Shown here: positions 9,199-18,557 of the stretch, in pieces
Layout of the letters: every line of letters starts with the position of its first letter
Position numbering within the stretch: position 1 is the first letter of the stretch
NCBI GenBank assembly: GCA_029203125.1
Contig: CP119317.1
Coordinates: 930,001 to 994,000 of the forward strand
From: Candidatus Cohnella colombiensis
Lineage (GTDB): Bacteria > Bacillota > Bacilli > Paenibacillales > Paenibacillaceae
Direction: 5' to 3'
Length of the DNA stretch: 64,000 nucleotides
Position numbers and translations under genes: made by a program
The notes under the pieces: generated by a model
The model's input: only the letters and a program-made list of their open reading frames with translations
Database searches by the model: none
What the model was told of the DNA's origin: nothing

Positions 9199-9239
9199 CT
9201 ATGCCATATTTATTACATCTAGGCGGTGAATATCGCATT

Positions 9240-11054
9240 ATGGGGCATCGGTTGAGCTTTCGAAATAAACTGTTTATAAAGATTATGTCGATATTCATTT
9301 TGATTACTGTCGTAATGATTACAGCTCTATCTTATTTCGCCTATACATATACGACAGACAACATCATGCGTGATGAACTCGACAAACAAAAGCGAGCATT
9401 GGAACAGGTTAATGAGTATTTGGAGACCAAGTATAATAAAGTCCAGCAATTGACTCAAAATATGTATCGTGATGCGTCGTTAGCGGACCATGTGACGTAC
9501 CTACTGAAGCATTCCTATCAGCAATATTTGCAATATCGAATGGATCAATTTTCACTCACTGGCAGCGCTAGCTCAATGGGATTGGATTATTTTAAAGCTG
9601 CGATGGACGATGACTCTGCAATTGAGAATGTGATTTTGTATAGCTCTGATAAATATTTTTTGTACGCGATTAGTAGGAATGGCTCACGCAAGCTTGTTGA
9701 AACGAATCCGTCGAAATCCTTTATTCCAGATGCGATGACTTTACCTGTTGGTGGCGTATCGATACCGAACATTTGGCTAAGAGACGCATTGAAGCAACAG
9801 GATAATCATCTATTTGCAGTGCAAAGTCAAATTAATGATGTCGGAACGATGAAGGCTGTTGGGCAAATTCTTGTTTATTATCGCGCTAATGAATTGTCTA
9901 AGCTTCTTGCGAATGAGAACAATGCTTTTAAAGGCTCGATCGTTGTGCTCGCTCCAGAAGGTCAAGTGATCTTCGATTCTTCTAATCGCTATTATGGACA
10001 AGTCTATCCCTATGCGAATCAACTAAATTCAGTTATAGGTTCAGGACATTTGGAAAAGGACTCCTATATTACAACATTACCCCCGACTCATCTGGGTTAT
10101 GTTGCAGTTGGGATTATTCCGAAGGATGAACTCCAGCAATCCTATGCGTCTGTGAAGCGAATCATTTTGTTCGCAGCGCTCGGATGTGTGTTACTTGCGA
10201 TTTTCATTCCATCGGTCGTTGTGTCCAATTACTCGAATCGTGCCAACAATATTATTCGATTTATGCGTAAAGCAGAATCTGGTGATCTTCGGATGAGAAT
10301 ACCGGATTCAAAAGCAGATGAGCTTGGTCAAATTGCCGCTAGCTTTAATCATTTGATGAATGAGCTCACGCAGCATATCGATCGGGTGTATAAAGCGGAT
10401 ATTAAGCAGAAGCATACGGAATTGACGGCGTTGCAGGCGCGGATTCATCCCCATTTTCTATACAATACGTTAGAGGTTATTCGGATGCGTGCGCTTTCGA
10501 CAGGAGCGAATGATGTGGCTGAAATGATCTATAGTCTTGCTGTGCTGTTCAGAAGCTCGGTACGAACACAAACTTTTTTAAGCGTGCGTGAAGAGGTTGA
10601 TTTATGTGAACGTTACTTAGAGCTGTTCCGAATTCGCTATAAAGATCGATTTAGGTATACATTTCATGTTCCGAAGGAAATTGAAGCCATCCACATTGTG
10701 AAAATGACGCTTCAGCCCATTGTAGAAAACTATATTGTTCACGGGATGCGAGCAGAAGATGAGGACAATCGGATTCACATTTCGATGGAGCGGGTGGAGA
10801 CAGCGATTCGAATTCAAATTGACGATAATGGCAAAGGGATTGAGTCAGATCAATTGAATCGCATTCAACAGGGGTTACAATTTGACAAGGTAGAGGACGA
10901 CAATCCATCGCTCGGCCTTCGAAATGTCAATGATCGGTTAAAGCTAACGTACGGAAAACAATATGGGATTGAGATTTATAGTGAATGGGGATTTGGAACG
11001 ACGGTAATCGTTTGGATTCCGATCGTACAGCAAGGAGTGAACAGCGATGTATAG
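9240..11054 (+). CDS. Sensor histidine kinase, YesM type
   Basis: A membrane kinase of 604 residues. One transmembrane helix lies at about residues 13-37 and a second near 310-330, with an extracytoplasmic sensor region of about 270 residues between them. A HAMP linker follows (ending near DELGQIAASFNHLM), then the His_kinase domain with IHPHFLYNTLE (likely phospho-accepting His405), and an HATPase with QPIVENYIVHG, DDNGKGI and LGLRNVNDRL. YesM kinases sense extracellular sugars and phosphorylate a YesN partner. That partner overlaps its 3' end by 8 bases. ATG 9240 is chosen as start; the frame extends 5' into the recQ hairpin without a better site. Confidence 0.93.
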   Translation: MGHRLSFRNKLFIKIMSIFILITVVMITALSYFAYTYTTDNIMRDELDKQKRALEQVNEYLETKYNKVQQLTQNMYRDASLADHVTYLLKHSYQQYLQYRMDQFSLTGSASSMGLDYFKAAMDDDSAIENVILYSSDKYFLYAISRNGSRKLVETNPSKSFIPDAMTLPVGGVSIPNIWLRDALKQQDNHLFAVQSQINDVGTMKAVGQILVYYRANELSKLLANENNAFKGSIVVLAPEGQVIFDSSNRYYGQVYPYANQLNSVIGSGHLEKDSYITTLPPTHLGYVAVGIIPKDELQQSYASVKRIILFAALGCVLLAIFIPSVVVSNYSNRANNIIRFMRKAESGDLRMRIPDSKADELGQIAASFNHLMNELTQHIDRVYKADIKQKHTELTALQARIHPHFLYNTLEVIRMRALSTGANDVAEMIYSLAVLFRSSVRTQTFLSVREEVDLCERYLELFRIRYKDRFRYTFHVPKEIEAIHIVKMTLQPIVENYIVHGMRAEDEDNRIHISMERVETAIRIQIDDNGKGIESDQLNRIQQGLQFDKVEDDNPSLGLRNVNDRLKLTYGKQYGIEIYSEWGFGTTVIVWIPIVQQGVNSDV

Positions 11055-12567
11055 AGTGATGATTGTAGATGATGAGCCGTTCATCTTGGACGGCTTATGC
11101 GATGCAGTAGATTGGTCTTCCTTCGGACTTGAGCTTAGTGCAAGAGCGGATAATGGAAGTATGGCGCTTCAAAAATTGGAGGACATTCCCATTGATCTGC
11201 TTATTACTGATATATCGATGCCTATTATGGACGGTTTGACACTCATTCGCAAAGCACGTGAGCTACGTCCAGAGCTGCTTGTTATCATTTTGAGCGGGTT
11301 CAATGAATTTGATTATTTAAAACAAGGGATGCAGCTCGGAATAGAAAATTATTTGCTGAAGCCGATTAATTTCACAGAGCTAAGTGCAACCTTGAGAAGT
11401 ACTGTGCAAAAGCTGAACGATTCGCTTCTTCGTTATGTGGTGAAAGAAGACGACATTGATATCATTCGAGATGCTCTTCTGCTACGGAAGATGACTGGGC
11501 AAATTGCGCCAACTGATTTTGATGAACGGGCGATTATGCTAGGAATCAATTTCGTCGGACAATATGTTACGACAGTGATCGTTCAAGGGTCAGGACAGCG
11601 AGAGAATCGCTTATACGATGACCTCATGCTTACGATTCAACAGCAGCAGCTAAACGTGGTGAGCTTTCATAATAACGAAGGTGACATCGTACTTGTCTCG
11701 ATAGCAGATCAACAAGAGGGTTCACGTGAAGTTGCATTGCAATTAGCGCTTCATTTGCGCATTCAGCATTGTTCTTGCAAGATTGCGATAGGTTCGACCT
11801 CGTTAAGAGGAAACGAGCAATTGAGCTATGAAAGTGCACAGCGTGCACTCCAATTATATATGCTGCTTAAACCGGAAGATATTGCCGATTATGAGCGTTT
11901 TTTACCCATGACGAGCGACGGTAGCTCCAAGCTTGAAATCGATTGGAACACGTATTCGAAAGCGTTGCTCTCCAAAGATAAAGAGCAGCTCGATGAGCGG
12001 ATCGAGGCGGATTTCAATCGATTACGTGATGTATTGGGGATAAGACCAGAACAGCTTAGAAGCCTAGCGATCGAAATGCTGACGCGATTAAAGATGGAAT
12101 TGGACGGATTTATTCGTACGGATGTATGGGAGAATGAACCATTTCAATCGAGTTTTGAGAAAGTACTCTATGCCTCTAACTTAGAAGAGCTTCTTGCAAT
12201 CGTGAAAGAAGCCATTTCCACAGCAATCGATGAGCTGATCCGTGAAGATAAGAGCCCGATAATACGGCAGGTACTCCAGCATATTGAAGCTAATTATGCG
12301 GAGGATATGACGCTGAAGCTGCTAGGAATGCAGTACAACATTCACCCTGTCTATCTAGGAAAATTATTTCATAAGGAGACGGGCGATTCCTTCACAGATT
12401 ACTTCAATCGCTATCGAATAAACCGCGCCAAAGTACTGCTCAAGACGACAAATGCCAAAGTACACGAAATTGCGCGAGAGGTTGGATATTGGGAAACAGG
12501 TTACTTCCACAAGCAATTTAAAAAGTATGTTGGGATTTCCCCGATTGAGTATAAAGAATTGCTATGA
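11047..12567 (+). CDS. Response regulator, YesN type (receiver plus AraC helix-turn-helix)
   Basis: This 506-residue protein has an N-terminal receiver domain with acidic pocket VDDEP and phosphorylated Asp55 in LLITDISMPIMDG, plus the switch lysine in NYLLKPI. A poorly conserved middle follows, then two AraC-type helix-turn-helix motifs in the last ~100 residues (region ending VGYWETGYFHKQFKKYVGISP). CAAGGAGTG sits just upstream of the start, and the start overlaps the kinase gene by 8 bases, indicating translational coupling. It most likely activates the transporter-glycosidase genes just downstream, as YesN-type regulators usually control adjacent LplB/YtcP-type uptake operons. Confidence 0.93.
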   Translation: MYRVMIVDDEPFILDGLCDAVDWSSFGLELSARADNGSMALQKLEDIPIDLLITDISMPIMDGLTLIRKARELRPELLVIILSGFNEFDYLKQGMQLGIENYLLKPINFTELSATLRSTVQKLNDSLLRYVVKEDDIDIIRDALLLRKMTGQIAPTDFDERAIMLGINFVGQYVTTVIVQGSGQRENRLYDDLMLTIQQQQLNVVSFHNNEGDIVLVSIADQQEGSREVALQLALHLRIQHCSCKIAIGSTSLRGNEQLSYESAQRALQLYMLLKPEDIADYERFLPMTSDGSSKLEIDWNTYSKALLSKDKEQLDERIEADFNRLRDVLGIRPEQLRSLAIEMLTRLKMELDGFIRTDVWENEPFQSSFEKVLYASNLEELLAIVKEAISTAIDELIREDKSPIIRQVLQHIEANYAEDMTLKLLGMQYNIHPVYLGKLFHKETGDSFTDYFNRYRINRAKVLLKTTNAKVHEIAREVGYWETGYFHKQFKKYVGISPIEYKELL

Positions 12568-12578
12568 AAGCGCTTTTA
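12565..12578. promoter_or_regulatory. cre-like palindrome (CcpA box candidate) 1
   Basis: TGAAAGCGCTTTTA fits the CcpA consensus TGWNANCGNTNWCA at every position except the next to last. It overlaps the stop codon of the regulator gene and lies about 130 bases before the binding-protein start. CcpA binding here would place the mannoside operon under carbon catabolite control. This is inferred from sequence only. Confidence 0.5.
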
Positions 12579-12616
12579 TTTAATTTAACCCCTTGATGTT
12601 TAATTTGTTCACTTTT

Positions 12617-12630
12617 TGAAAGTGCTTTCA
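12617..12630. promoter_or_regulatory. cre-like palindrome (CcpA box candidate) 2
   Basis: TGAAAGTGCTTTCA is near-palindromic and matches the CcpA consensus except that the central CG is TG. Its centre is 52 bases from the first cre-like site, about five helical turns. It lies 72 bases before the ABC binding-protein start. It could be a weaker CcpA site or a site for another regulator. Confidence 0.4.
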
Positions 12631-12701
12631 TCCGGTAGTCTTGAATTAGGCAATAGCAAAACAATCCATGTTCAAAACATTAAAGGGGAGGAATTACAAT
12701 C

Positions 12702-14213
12702 ATGGTAAGAAGTAAAAAAAGTATGATGCTCGTTGTATCACTGATCCTTGCGCTGACAATGGTATTGAGTGCTTGTGGATCTAAAGACAACAACTCTAGT
12801 ACGAGTCCAAGTGCTAGCTCTGGCACAGGTTCTGATCCTTCTGCAGGTAAAACAGAAAAGCCGGTTGAGCTGATCTGGTACACAATTGGTACACCGCAAA
12901 GAGATGTAGACAAAGTCATGGAAGAAGTCAGCAAGTACACTGCCGAAAAAATCGGTGTAACGGTTAAGATGACTCAGCTTGACTGGGGCGATTACGATCA
13001 AAAAATGAAAGTAATGACTGCTTCCGGTACGAAAATGGATATTATGTTTACTTCCTCATGGGCATTCGATTATGTGCAAAACGCACGTAAAGGCGCATTC
13101 CTTGCCATCGATGATTTGCTTGAACAACATGGAAAAGAAATTAAGGCTGCTTTGAACCCCGCTTTCCTTGAAGGCTCCAAAGTAGATGGTCATAACTATG
13201 GGATTCCAGCCAACAAAGAATTGCCAGCGCTAGAAGTATGGCGCTTCAACAAGCAATTGCTGGAGAAGTATGACCTTGATTACACGAAAGTAACGACATC
13301 ATTAGATAGCTTGGAGCCACTCTTTAAAGTGATTAAGGAAAATGAGCCGGATGTTGTTCCATTCGCCATGAATAAAGATTACTCGCCTGTTTTGCCATAT
13401 GACTACTTGATTGATAAGTTGCCAATGGTTGTTAAGCTAGGTTCCACAGATTACAAGGTTGAGAATCTGCTCGAAACTCCTGAATTGAAGGAAGCTTTGA
13501 ACACGATGCACCGTTTCTATAAAGCGGGATATGTATCTGCCGAAGCTGCAACGACTCCTTCAACAGATGATTTGATGAAATCAGGCAAATGGTTCGCTGA
13601 TCGCGCTGCAACAGTACCATTCGCTGATAACTTATGGTCTGCTTCATACGGTTACCCTGTTGTATCTACACAAGCTAGCGAATCTGTTGTATACAACTGG
13701 TCTGTAATGGGCTCCCTACAAGCGATTTCTGCAAACTCCGAACATCCAGAAAAAGCAATGGAATTTTTGAACTTGCTTAACACAGATCCTTACTTGCGTA
13801 ATCTCGTAGATTCAGGAATTGAAGGCGTTCACTACGAAAAACTAGATAACAACTACATGAAAAACCTAGACGAGTCTAAAAACTACGATATGCCAACGTT
13901 CTCGCTCGGTAACGTATTGCTTACTTACTTGAATGAAGGCGACCCTGCGAACAAGTGGGAAGAATATGCAACCTTCAACAATGCAAGCACACAAGCACCG
14001 ACATTGGGCTTCAACTTCGATACTTCGAGCGTAACAGCTGAACTTGCTGCAGTTCAAAACGTGAAATCTGAGTTCTGGTCTGCATTGATGACAGGTACAG
14101 TTAATCCTGACGAATATTTGCAAAAGGCGATTGAAAAATTCAAAGCGGCAGGACTAGACAAAATCATCGCAGAAGCGCAACGTCAGCTAGATGAGTGGAG
14201 AGCGGCTAAATAA
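12702..14213 (+). CDS. ABC transporter sugar-binding lipoprotein (LipO/YtcQ type)
   Basis: An extracellular solute-binding protein of 503 residues. The signal peptide has a basic start (MVRSKKS), a hydrophobic core and the lipobox LSAC near residue 25, followed by a Ser/Gly-rich linker. This places it as a membrane-anchored lipoprotein. The rest looks like the large oligosaccharide-binding proteins that work with LplB/YtcP permeases. AAAGGGGAGG lies upstream of the ATG. It sits first in the operon and is followed by a hairpin that could reduce read-through, giving more binding protein than permease. Given the downstream mannosidases, manno-oligosaccharides are the likely ligand, by inference. 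Confidence 0.92.
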   Translation: MVRSKKSMMLVVSLILALTMVLSACGSKDNNSSTSPSASSGTGSDPSAGKTEKPVELIWYTIGTPQRDVDKVMEEVSKYTAEKIGVTVKMTQLDWGDYDQKMKVMTASGTKMDIMFTSSWAFDYVQNARKGAFLAIDDLLEQHGKEIKAALNPAFLEGSKVDGHNYGIPANKELPALEVWRFNKQLLEKYDLDYTKVTTSLDSLEPLFKVIKENEPDVVPFAMNKDYSPVLPYDYLIDKLPMVVKLGSTDYKVENLLETPELKEALNTMHRFYKAGYVSAEAATTPSTDDLMKSGKWFADRAATVPFADNLWSASYGYPVVSTQASESVVYNWSVMGSLQAISANSEHPEKAMEFLNLLNTDPYLRNLVDSGIEGVHYEKLDNNYMKNLDESKNYDMPTFSLGNVLLTYLNEGDPANKWEEYATFNNASTQAPTLGFNFDTSSVTAELAAVQNVKSEFWSALMTGTVNPDEYLQKAIEKFKAAGLDKIIAEAQRQLDEWRAAK

Positions 14214-14236
14214 CTAGTTGATCATCCCATGAAGTG

Positions 14237-14265
14237 AGGGCGGACGGACCTATGCGTTCCGCCCT
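14237..14265 (+). terminator. Intra-operon hairpin after the binding protein
   Basis: AGGGCGGA (14237-14244) pairs with TCCGCCCT (14258-14265), followed by TTCTTTATT. It lies between the binding-protein stop and the first permease, a common place for a leaky terminator or 3' stabiliser. Confidence 0.65.
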
Positions 14266-14297
14266 TTCTTTATTCGCAGCGAGAGGAGGAGTATACG

Positions 14298-15236
14298 TTG
14301 AACAAGCTTAATCACCTGTTCAAGGACTTGGTTAAAAATAGAATTATGCTGCTCATGGTACTGCCAGGAGCAATTTGGTTCATTTTATTTTCATACTTGC
14401 CAATGGTGGGAACCATTATCGCATTTAAACAATACCGGTACCATAGAGATGGCTTTTGGGCCAGCATTATGAATAGTCAATGGATCGGCTTTGATAACTT
14501 TAAGTTTTTATTTCTAACGAATGATGCTTATATCATTACTCGCAACACCGTACTCTATAATCTAGTATTTATCGTGGCAGGTCTCGTCCTCGCAGTCGGG
14601 ATGGCGATCGTCCTAGTGGAAATAACAAATAAGCGGTTGTCGAAAATATACCAGACAGGAATGTTTCTTCCTTACTTCCTTTCCTGGGTTATTGTTGGTT
14701 ATTTTGTATTCAGCTTCTTGAGCTTGGATAAAGGGGTATTAAACCAAATACTCGGATGGTTCGGTGTAGACGCAATAAACTGGTATTCCGAGAAAAAGTA
14801 CTGGCCATATTTCCTCGTACTCATTAGTCTTTGGAAAGCAATTGGCTACAATAGCGTAGTTTACTTAGCAGCGATTATGGGGATGGATAAGTCGCTATAT
14901 GAGGCAGCTATGATCGATGGCGCGAACAAATGGCAGCAAATTAAAAATATTACGATTCCGTTGTTAACACCGCTAATGACGATAATGACGCTATTAGCAA
15001 TTGGACGGATTTTCTATGCGGATTTCGGCCTATTCTATCAAGTGCCACGGGATTCCGGAACTTTATATTCAGTTACTAATGTTATTGACACTTATGTGTA
15101 TCGAGGCTTGAAAATGACCGGTGAAATCGGTATGAGCACTGCTGCAGGGTTGTATCAGTCTGTTGTAGGCTTCGTACTTGTTATCACTTCCAACTATATT
15201 GTCCGTAAATTCAATAAAGATAACGCCTTGTTCTAA
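14298..15236 (+). CDS. ABC transporter permease, LplB type
   Basis: A 312-residue membrane protein with about six transmembrane helices. The EAA loop, which contacts the ATPase, reads YEAAMIDGANKWQQ near residue 200. The N-terminal region (MLPGAIWFILFSYLPMVG) is typical of LplB proteins. The start is TTG 14298, because GAGGAGGA lies seven bases upstream. It forms the channel with the next permease, fed by the upstream lipoprotein. No ATPase gene is nearby. Confidence 0.93.
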   Translation: MNKLNHLFKDLVKNRIMLLMVLPGAIWFILFSYLPMVGTIIAFKQYRYHRDGFWASIMNSQWIGFDNFKFLFLTNDAYIITRNTVLYNLVFIVAGLVLAVGMAIVLVEITNKRLSKIYQTGMFLPYFLSWVIVGYFVFSFLSLDKGVLNQILGWFGVDAINWYSEKKYWPYFLVLISLWKAIGYNSVVYLAAIMGMDKSLYEAAMIDGANKWQQIKNITIPLLTPLMTIMTLLAIGRIFYADFGLFYQVPRDSGTLYSVTNVIDTYVYRGLKMTGEIGMSTAAGLYQSVVGFVLVITSNYIVRKFNKDNALF

Positions 15237-15290
15237 AAAGTGTGACCGATCAGGTCATGAATGTATTTCGTTCGGAAAGGAGTGTTATTA

Positions 15291-16208
15291 ATGGCCGTTA
15301 TGAAACGCCGAGCACGGAATTTCAGTCAACTTTCAACCGGCTCTAACATCATTTTCAATATGATCGCGGGTATTTTTTCACTTCTGTGCGTGTTTCCATT
15401 CGTGTTCGTTGTCATTATTTCTTTTACTGACGAGAAAGTATTAGCACGAGATGGTTACCAGTTGCTACCAAGCTCATGGAGCTTTGAGGCTTATCGCTAT
15501 ATCATTAAGACGGGTGAGTCATTAATGAGAGCCTATGGCGTAACGATCTTTGTTACGGTCATCGGCACGTTGCTAAGCTTGTTCATTATTACACTTTATG
15601 CTTATGCGATCTCACGAAAGAATTTTAAATATCGCAATTTCTTTGGGTTTATGGCGTTTTTCACGATGCTGTTTAATGGTGGATTGGTGCCAACTTATAT
15701 TGTAGTCACGCAATTCGTCGGAATTAAAGATACAGTGTGGGCATTAATACTGCCGATGGCCGTGAATGCTTTCTACATTCTCATCATGCGGACGTTCTTT
15801 TCCACGATGGTGCCAGATGCCATTATTGAATCGGGGAAAATTGACGGGGCAGGAGAAATTCGTACGTTTGTTCAGCTCGTGTTGCCACTTTCCTTGCCTG
15901 GGCTTGCAACGATCGCTCTATTTTGCACACTCGGATACTGGAACGACTGGTTTAATGCATTGCTCTACATCGATAAATCTAGTCTAGTTCCGTTGCAATC
16001 GATGCTGATGAGAATCGAAAATAGTATGCAATTTTTATTGCAAAATTCGAGCAACTCTTCGATTAACACAGGTATTTTGCAATCGATGCCACAAGAATCG
16101 GCTCGGATGGCGATGGTTGTACTTGCGACAGGACCGATCATTCTCGCCTATCCATTTTTCCAACGCTACTTCGTTGAAGGTTTAACGATTGGTGCAGTTA
16201 AGGAATAA
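15291..16208 (+). CDS. ABC transporter permease, YtcP type
   Basis: This 305-residue protein has about six transmembrane helices and an EAA-like loop around IESGKIDGAGE, where the usual Ala-Ala is replaced by Ser-Gly as in many YtcP proteins. The C-terminal PFFQRYFVEGLTIGAVKE ending is typical of the family. ATG 15291 follows AAAGGAG by eight bases. The in-frame ATG at 15261 has no ribosome site. It is the second half of the sugar channel. The GH3 gene follows after 18 bases. Confidence 0.93.
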   Translation: MAVMKRRARNFSQLSTGSNIIFNMIAGIFSLLCVFPFVFVVIISFTDEKVLARDGYQLLPSSWSFEAYRYIIKTGESLMRAYGVTIFVTVIGTLLSLFIITLYAYAISRKNFKYRNFFGFMAFFTMLFNGGLVPTYIVVTQFVGIKDTVWALILPMAVNAFYILIMRTFFSTMVPDAIIESGKIDGAGEIRTFVQLVLPLSLPGLATIALFCTLGYWNDWFNALLYIDKSSLVPLQSMLMRIENSMQFLLQNSSNSSINTGILQSMPQESARMAMVVLATGPIILAYPFFQRYFVEGLTIGAVKE

Positions 16209-16226
16209 GGGAGGTTCGTTTAGCAA

Positions 16227-18545
16227 ATGAACGATCAACAACAAAGACATCCACTAACTGATGCAGAGATCGAGGAGAAAGTGAACGAACTCCTCGGTCG
16301 TATGACGATACAAGAGAAGATTGGGCAACTATGCCAGCCATTCGGATGGCATATGTATCATGGAGAGAATGGGAAGGCTGAGCTTACAGACGATTTTAAA
16401 CAAGCGATTGCAAAAGGTGGCATCGGCTCTCTATATGGGACATTGCGTGCTGACCCTTGGACAGGAGTAACGTTGGAGACAGGGCTTTCACCTCGCGAAG
16501 GCGTAATAGCGATCAATGAAATCCAGCGTTATGCAATTGAAAATTCTCGTCTAGGCATTCCCATTCTGTTTGGAGAAGAGTGCTCGCATGGTCACATGGC
16601 CATTGGAGCGACGGTGTTTCCGGTTCCGCTCGCAATTGGGAGTACATGGAACATTGATCTATATCGTAAGATGTGCCAGGCCATCGCATTGGAGACGAGA
16701 GCCCAAGGCGGGGCTGTTACGTATTCTCCGGTACTGGACGTCGTTCGTGATCCGAGATGGGGACGTACGGAAGAATGCTTTGGCGAAGATCCTTATATGA
16801 TCGGAGAGTTCGCAGTTGCTTCAGTTGAAGGGCTGCAAGGCAATTCCCTTGATCGAGAGGATACTGTTGTTGCAACATTGAAGCATTTTGCCGCTTATGG
16901 TAGCTCTGAAGGAGGACGCAATGCGGCTCCTGTTCATATGGGCGTTCGTGAGCTTCATGACATTGACCTCTATCCATTCAAGAAGGCAGTCGAAGCAGGG
17001 GCATTGTCGATCATGCCCGCTTATCATGAGATCGATGGGATTCCGTGTACGGTGAATGAGTACTTGCTGCAAGATGTTCTGCGGGATCAATGGGGCTTCG
17101 ATGGCTATGTAATTACCGATTGTGGCGCAATTGAGATGCTCGTTGAAGGACATGACGTAGCAGAAGATGGTGGTCAAGCGGCAGCGATGGCCATAAAAGC
17201 GGGCATAGATATGGAGATGTCCGGCACGATGTTCGGTAAACCTCTATTAGCTGCTTTAGAACGTGGTGACCTGCAGACATCACATATTGATCAAGCAGTA
17301 AAACGTGTACTCCGTATTAAATATAAGCTAGGTTTATTTGATCATCCGTATGTTGACCCCCAGCTTGCGGAACGAGTTATCGGCTGCGAGGAGCATGCTG
17401 AGCTTGCTTATCAAGTAGCGTCTGAGGCGGTCGTAATGCTCAAGAATGAAGCGAATCTGCTTCCGCTTGGTCGTGAAGCAACAGTTGCTATAATTGGACC
17501 GAATGCAGATCAGCCTTACCATCAACTGGGTGATTATACGTCTCCTCAGCCTTCAGGGCAAGTGGTGACAGTGCTAGAAGGAATGAAAATAAAGCTCGGA
17601 GTAGACAAAGTTAAATATGCGCCGGGGTGCAGAATAACAGGTGCATCACGAGATGGATTTGATAGTGCGTTATCCGTTGCCACTGAGGCGGATGTGATCG
17701 TGATGGTCATGGGTGGATCAAGCGCACGCGATTTTGGTGAAGGAACGATTGATTTACGCACTGGCGCGTCGATTGTAAAAGGTAGTGACCATAATGAGAT
17801 GGATTGCGGAGAAGGCATCGATCGCAGTGACTTGACGCTCTCAGGCGTACAGCTTCAACTGTTGCAGCACATTCATCAACTAGGTAAGCCTGTAGTTGTA
17901 GTCTATATTAATGGCAGACCGATTGCGGAGCCATGGGTGGATGATCATGCTCATGCGATTTTAGAAGCATGGTACCCGGGGCAAGCCGGCGGACTCGCGA
18001 TTGCGGATATATTGCTCGGCGATGTGAATCCATCAGGGAAGCTTACGATCACTGTACCTCAATCAGTAGGCCAGCTTCCAATGACGTACAATGCGAAGAG
18101 ATCGAAAGGTAAACGATATTTGGAGATGGATTTGAAACCGCGCTATCCATTTGGCTATGGGTTAAGTTATACGCAATTTGCATACTCGGATCTTTCGATG
18201 TCGGAGCACGAAATTTCAAAGGAAGCACTTCGCTCGGGACAATCGGTGCAAATTCAGCTGAAGGTGACGAACAGTGGCCTAGTGGAGGGAGCAGAGGTCG
18301 TGCAATTATATGTGACGGATAAAGTAAGCTCGGTTGCGAGACCGGGGAAAGAGCTGAAAGGCTTCCACAAACTATTTTTACAGCCTGGAGAAACGAAGAC
18401 GGTTACTTTTGAGATTGCAGAAGCACAACTAGGCTTCACAGATCAGCAGTTGAATTGGAACGTAGAGCAAGGAGAGTTTGTCATCTCAGTCGCTCAACAT
18501 TCCGACGATTCAGCAGCCCTTCTTACAAAGCTAACCGTAAAATAA
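16227..18545 (+). CDS. Glycoside hydrolase family 3 (BglX-like), cytoplasmic
   Basis: A 772-residue GH3 enzyme with an N-terminal TIM barrel, an alpha/beta sandwich and a C-terminal fibronectin-III-like domain from about residue 670. The barrel shows TLKHFAAYG and the nucleophile Asp298 in VITDCGA. The KHFAAY motif is of the beta-glucosidase/beta-xylosidase type. The NagZ histidine motif KH(F/I)PGH is absent, so it is not a NagZ-type hexosaminidase. There is no signal peptide, so it should act on imported oligosaccharides. It retains beta-linked sugar by family knowledge. The exact sugar is not known. It lies between the permeases and the alpha-mannosidase in a tight operon. Confidence 0.92.
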   Translation: MNDQQQRHPLTDAEIEEKVNELLGRMTIQEKIGQLCQPFGWHMYHGENGKAELTDDFKQAIAKGGIGSLYGTLRADPWTGVTLETGLSPREGVIAINEIQRYAIENSRLGIPILFGEECSHGHMAIGATVFPVPLAIGSTWNIDLYRKMCQAIALETRAQGGAVTYSPVLDVVRDPRWGRTEECFGEDPYMIGEFAVASVEGLQGNSLDREDTVVATLKHFAAYGSSEGGRNAAPVHMGVRELHDIDLYPFKKAVEAGALSIMPAYHEIDGIPCTVNEYLLQDVLRDQWGFDGYVITDCGAIEMLVEGHDVAEDGGQAAAMAIKAGIDMEMSGTMFGKPLLAALERGDLQTSHIDQAVKRVLRIKYKLGLFDHPYVDPQLAERVIGCEEHAELAYQVASEAVVMLKNEANLLPLGREATVAIIGPNADQPYHQLGDYTSPQPSGQVVTVLEGMKIKLGVDKVKYAPGCRITGASRDGFDSALSVATEADVIVMVMGGSSARDFGEGTIDLRTGASIVKGSDHNEMDCGEGIDRSDLTLSGVQLQLLQHIHQLGKPVVVVYINGRPIAEPWVDDHAHAILEAWYPGQAGGLAIADILLGDVNPSGKLTITVPQSVGQLPMTYNAKRSKGKRYLEMDLKPRYPFGYGLSYTQFAYSDLSMSEHEISKEALRSGQSVQIQLKVTNSGLVEGAEVVQLYVTDKVSSVARPGKELKGFHKLFLQPGETKTVTFEIAEAQLGFTDQQLNWNVEQGEFVISVAQHSDDSAALLTKLTVK

Positions 18546-18557
18546 GGAGATGACATC

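Noticed and set aside
16227..18545. GH3 as a NagZ-type beta-N-acetylglucosaminidase completing N-glycan breakdown
   Set aside because: It carries KHFAAY rather than the NagZ histidine motif, so the hexosaminidase reading is not supported by sequence.
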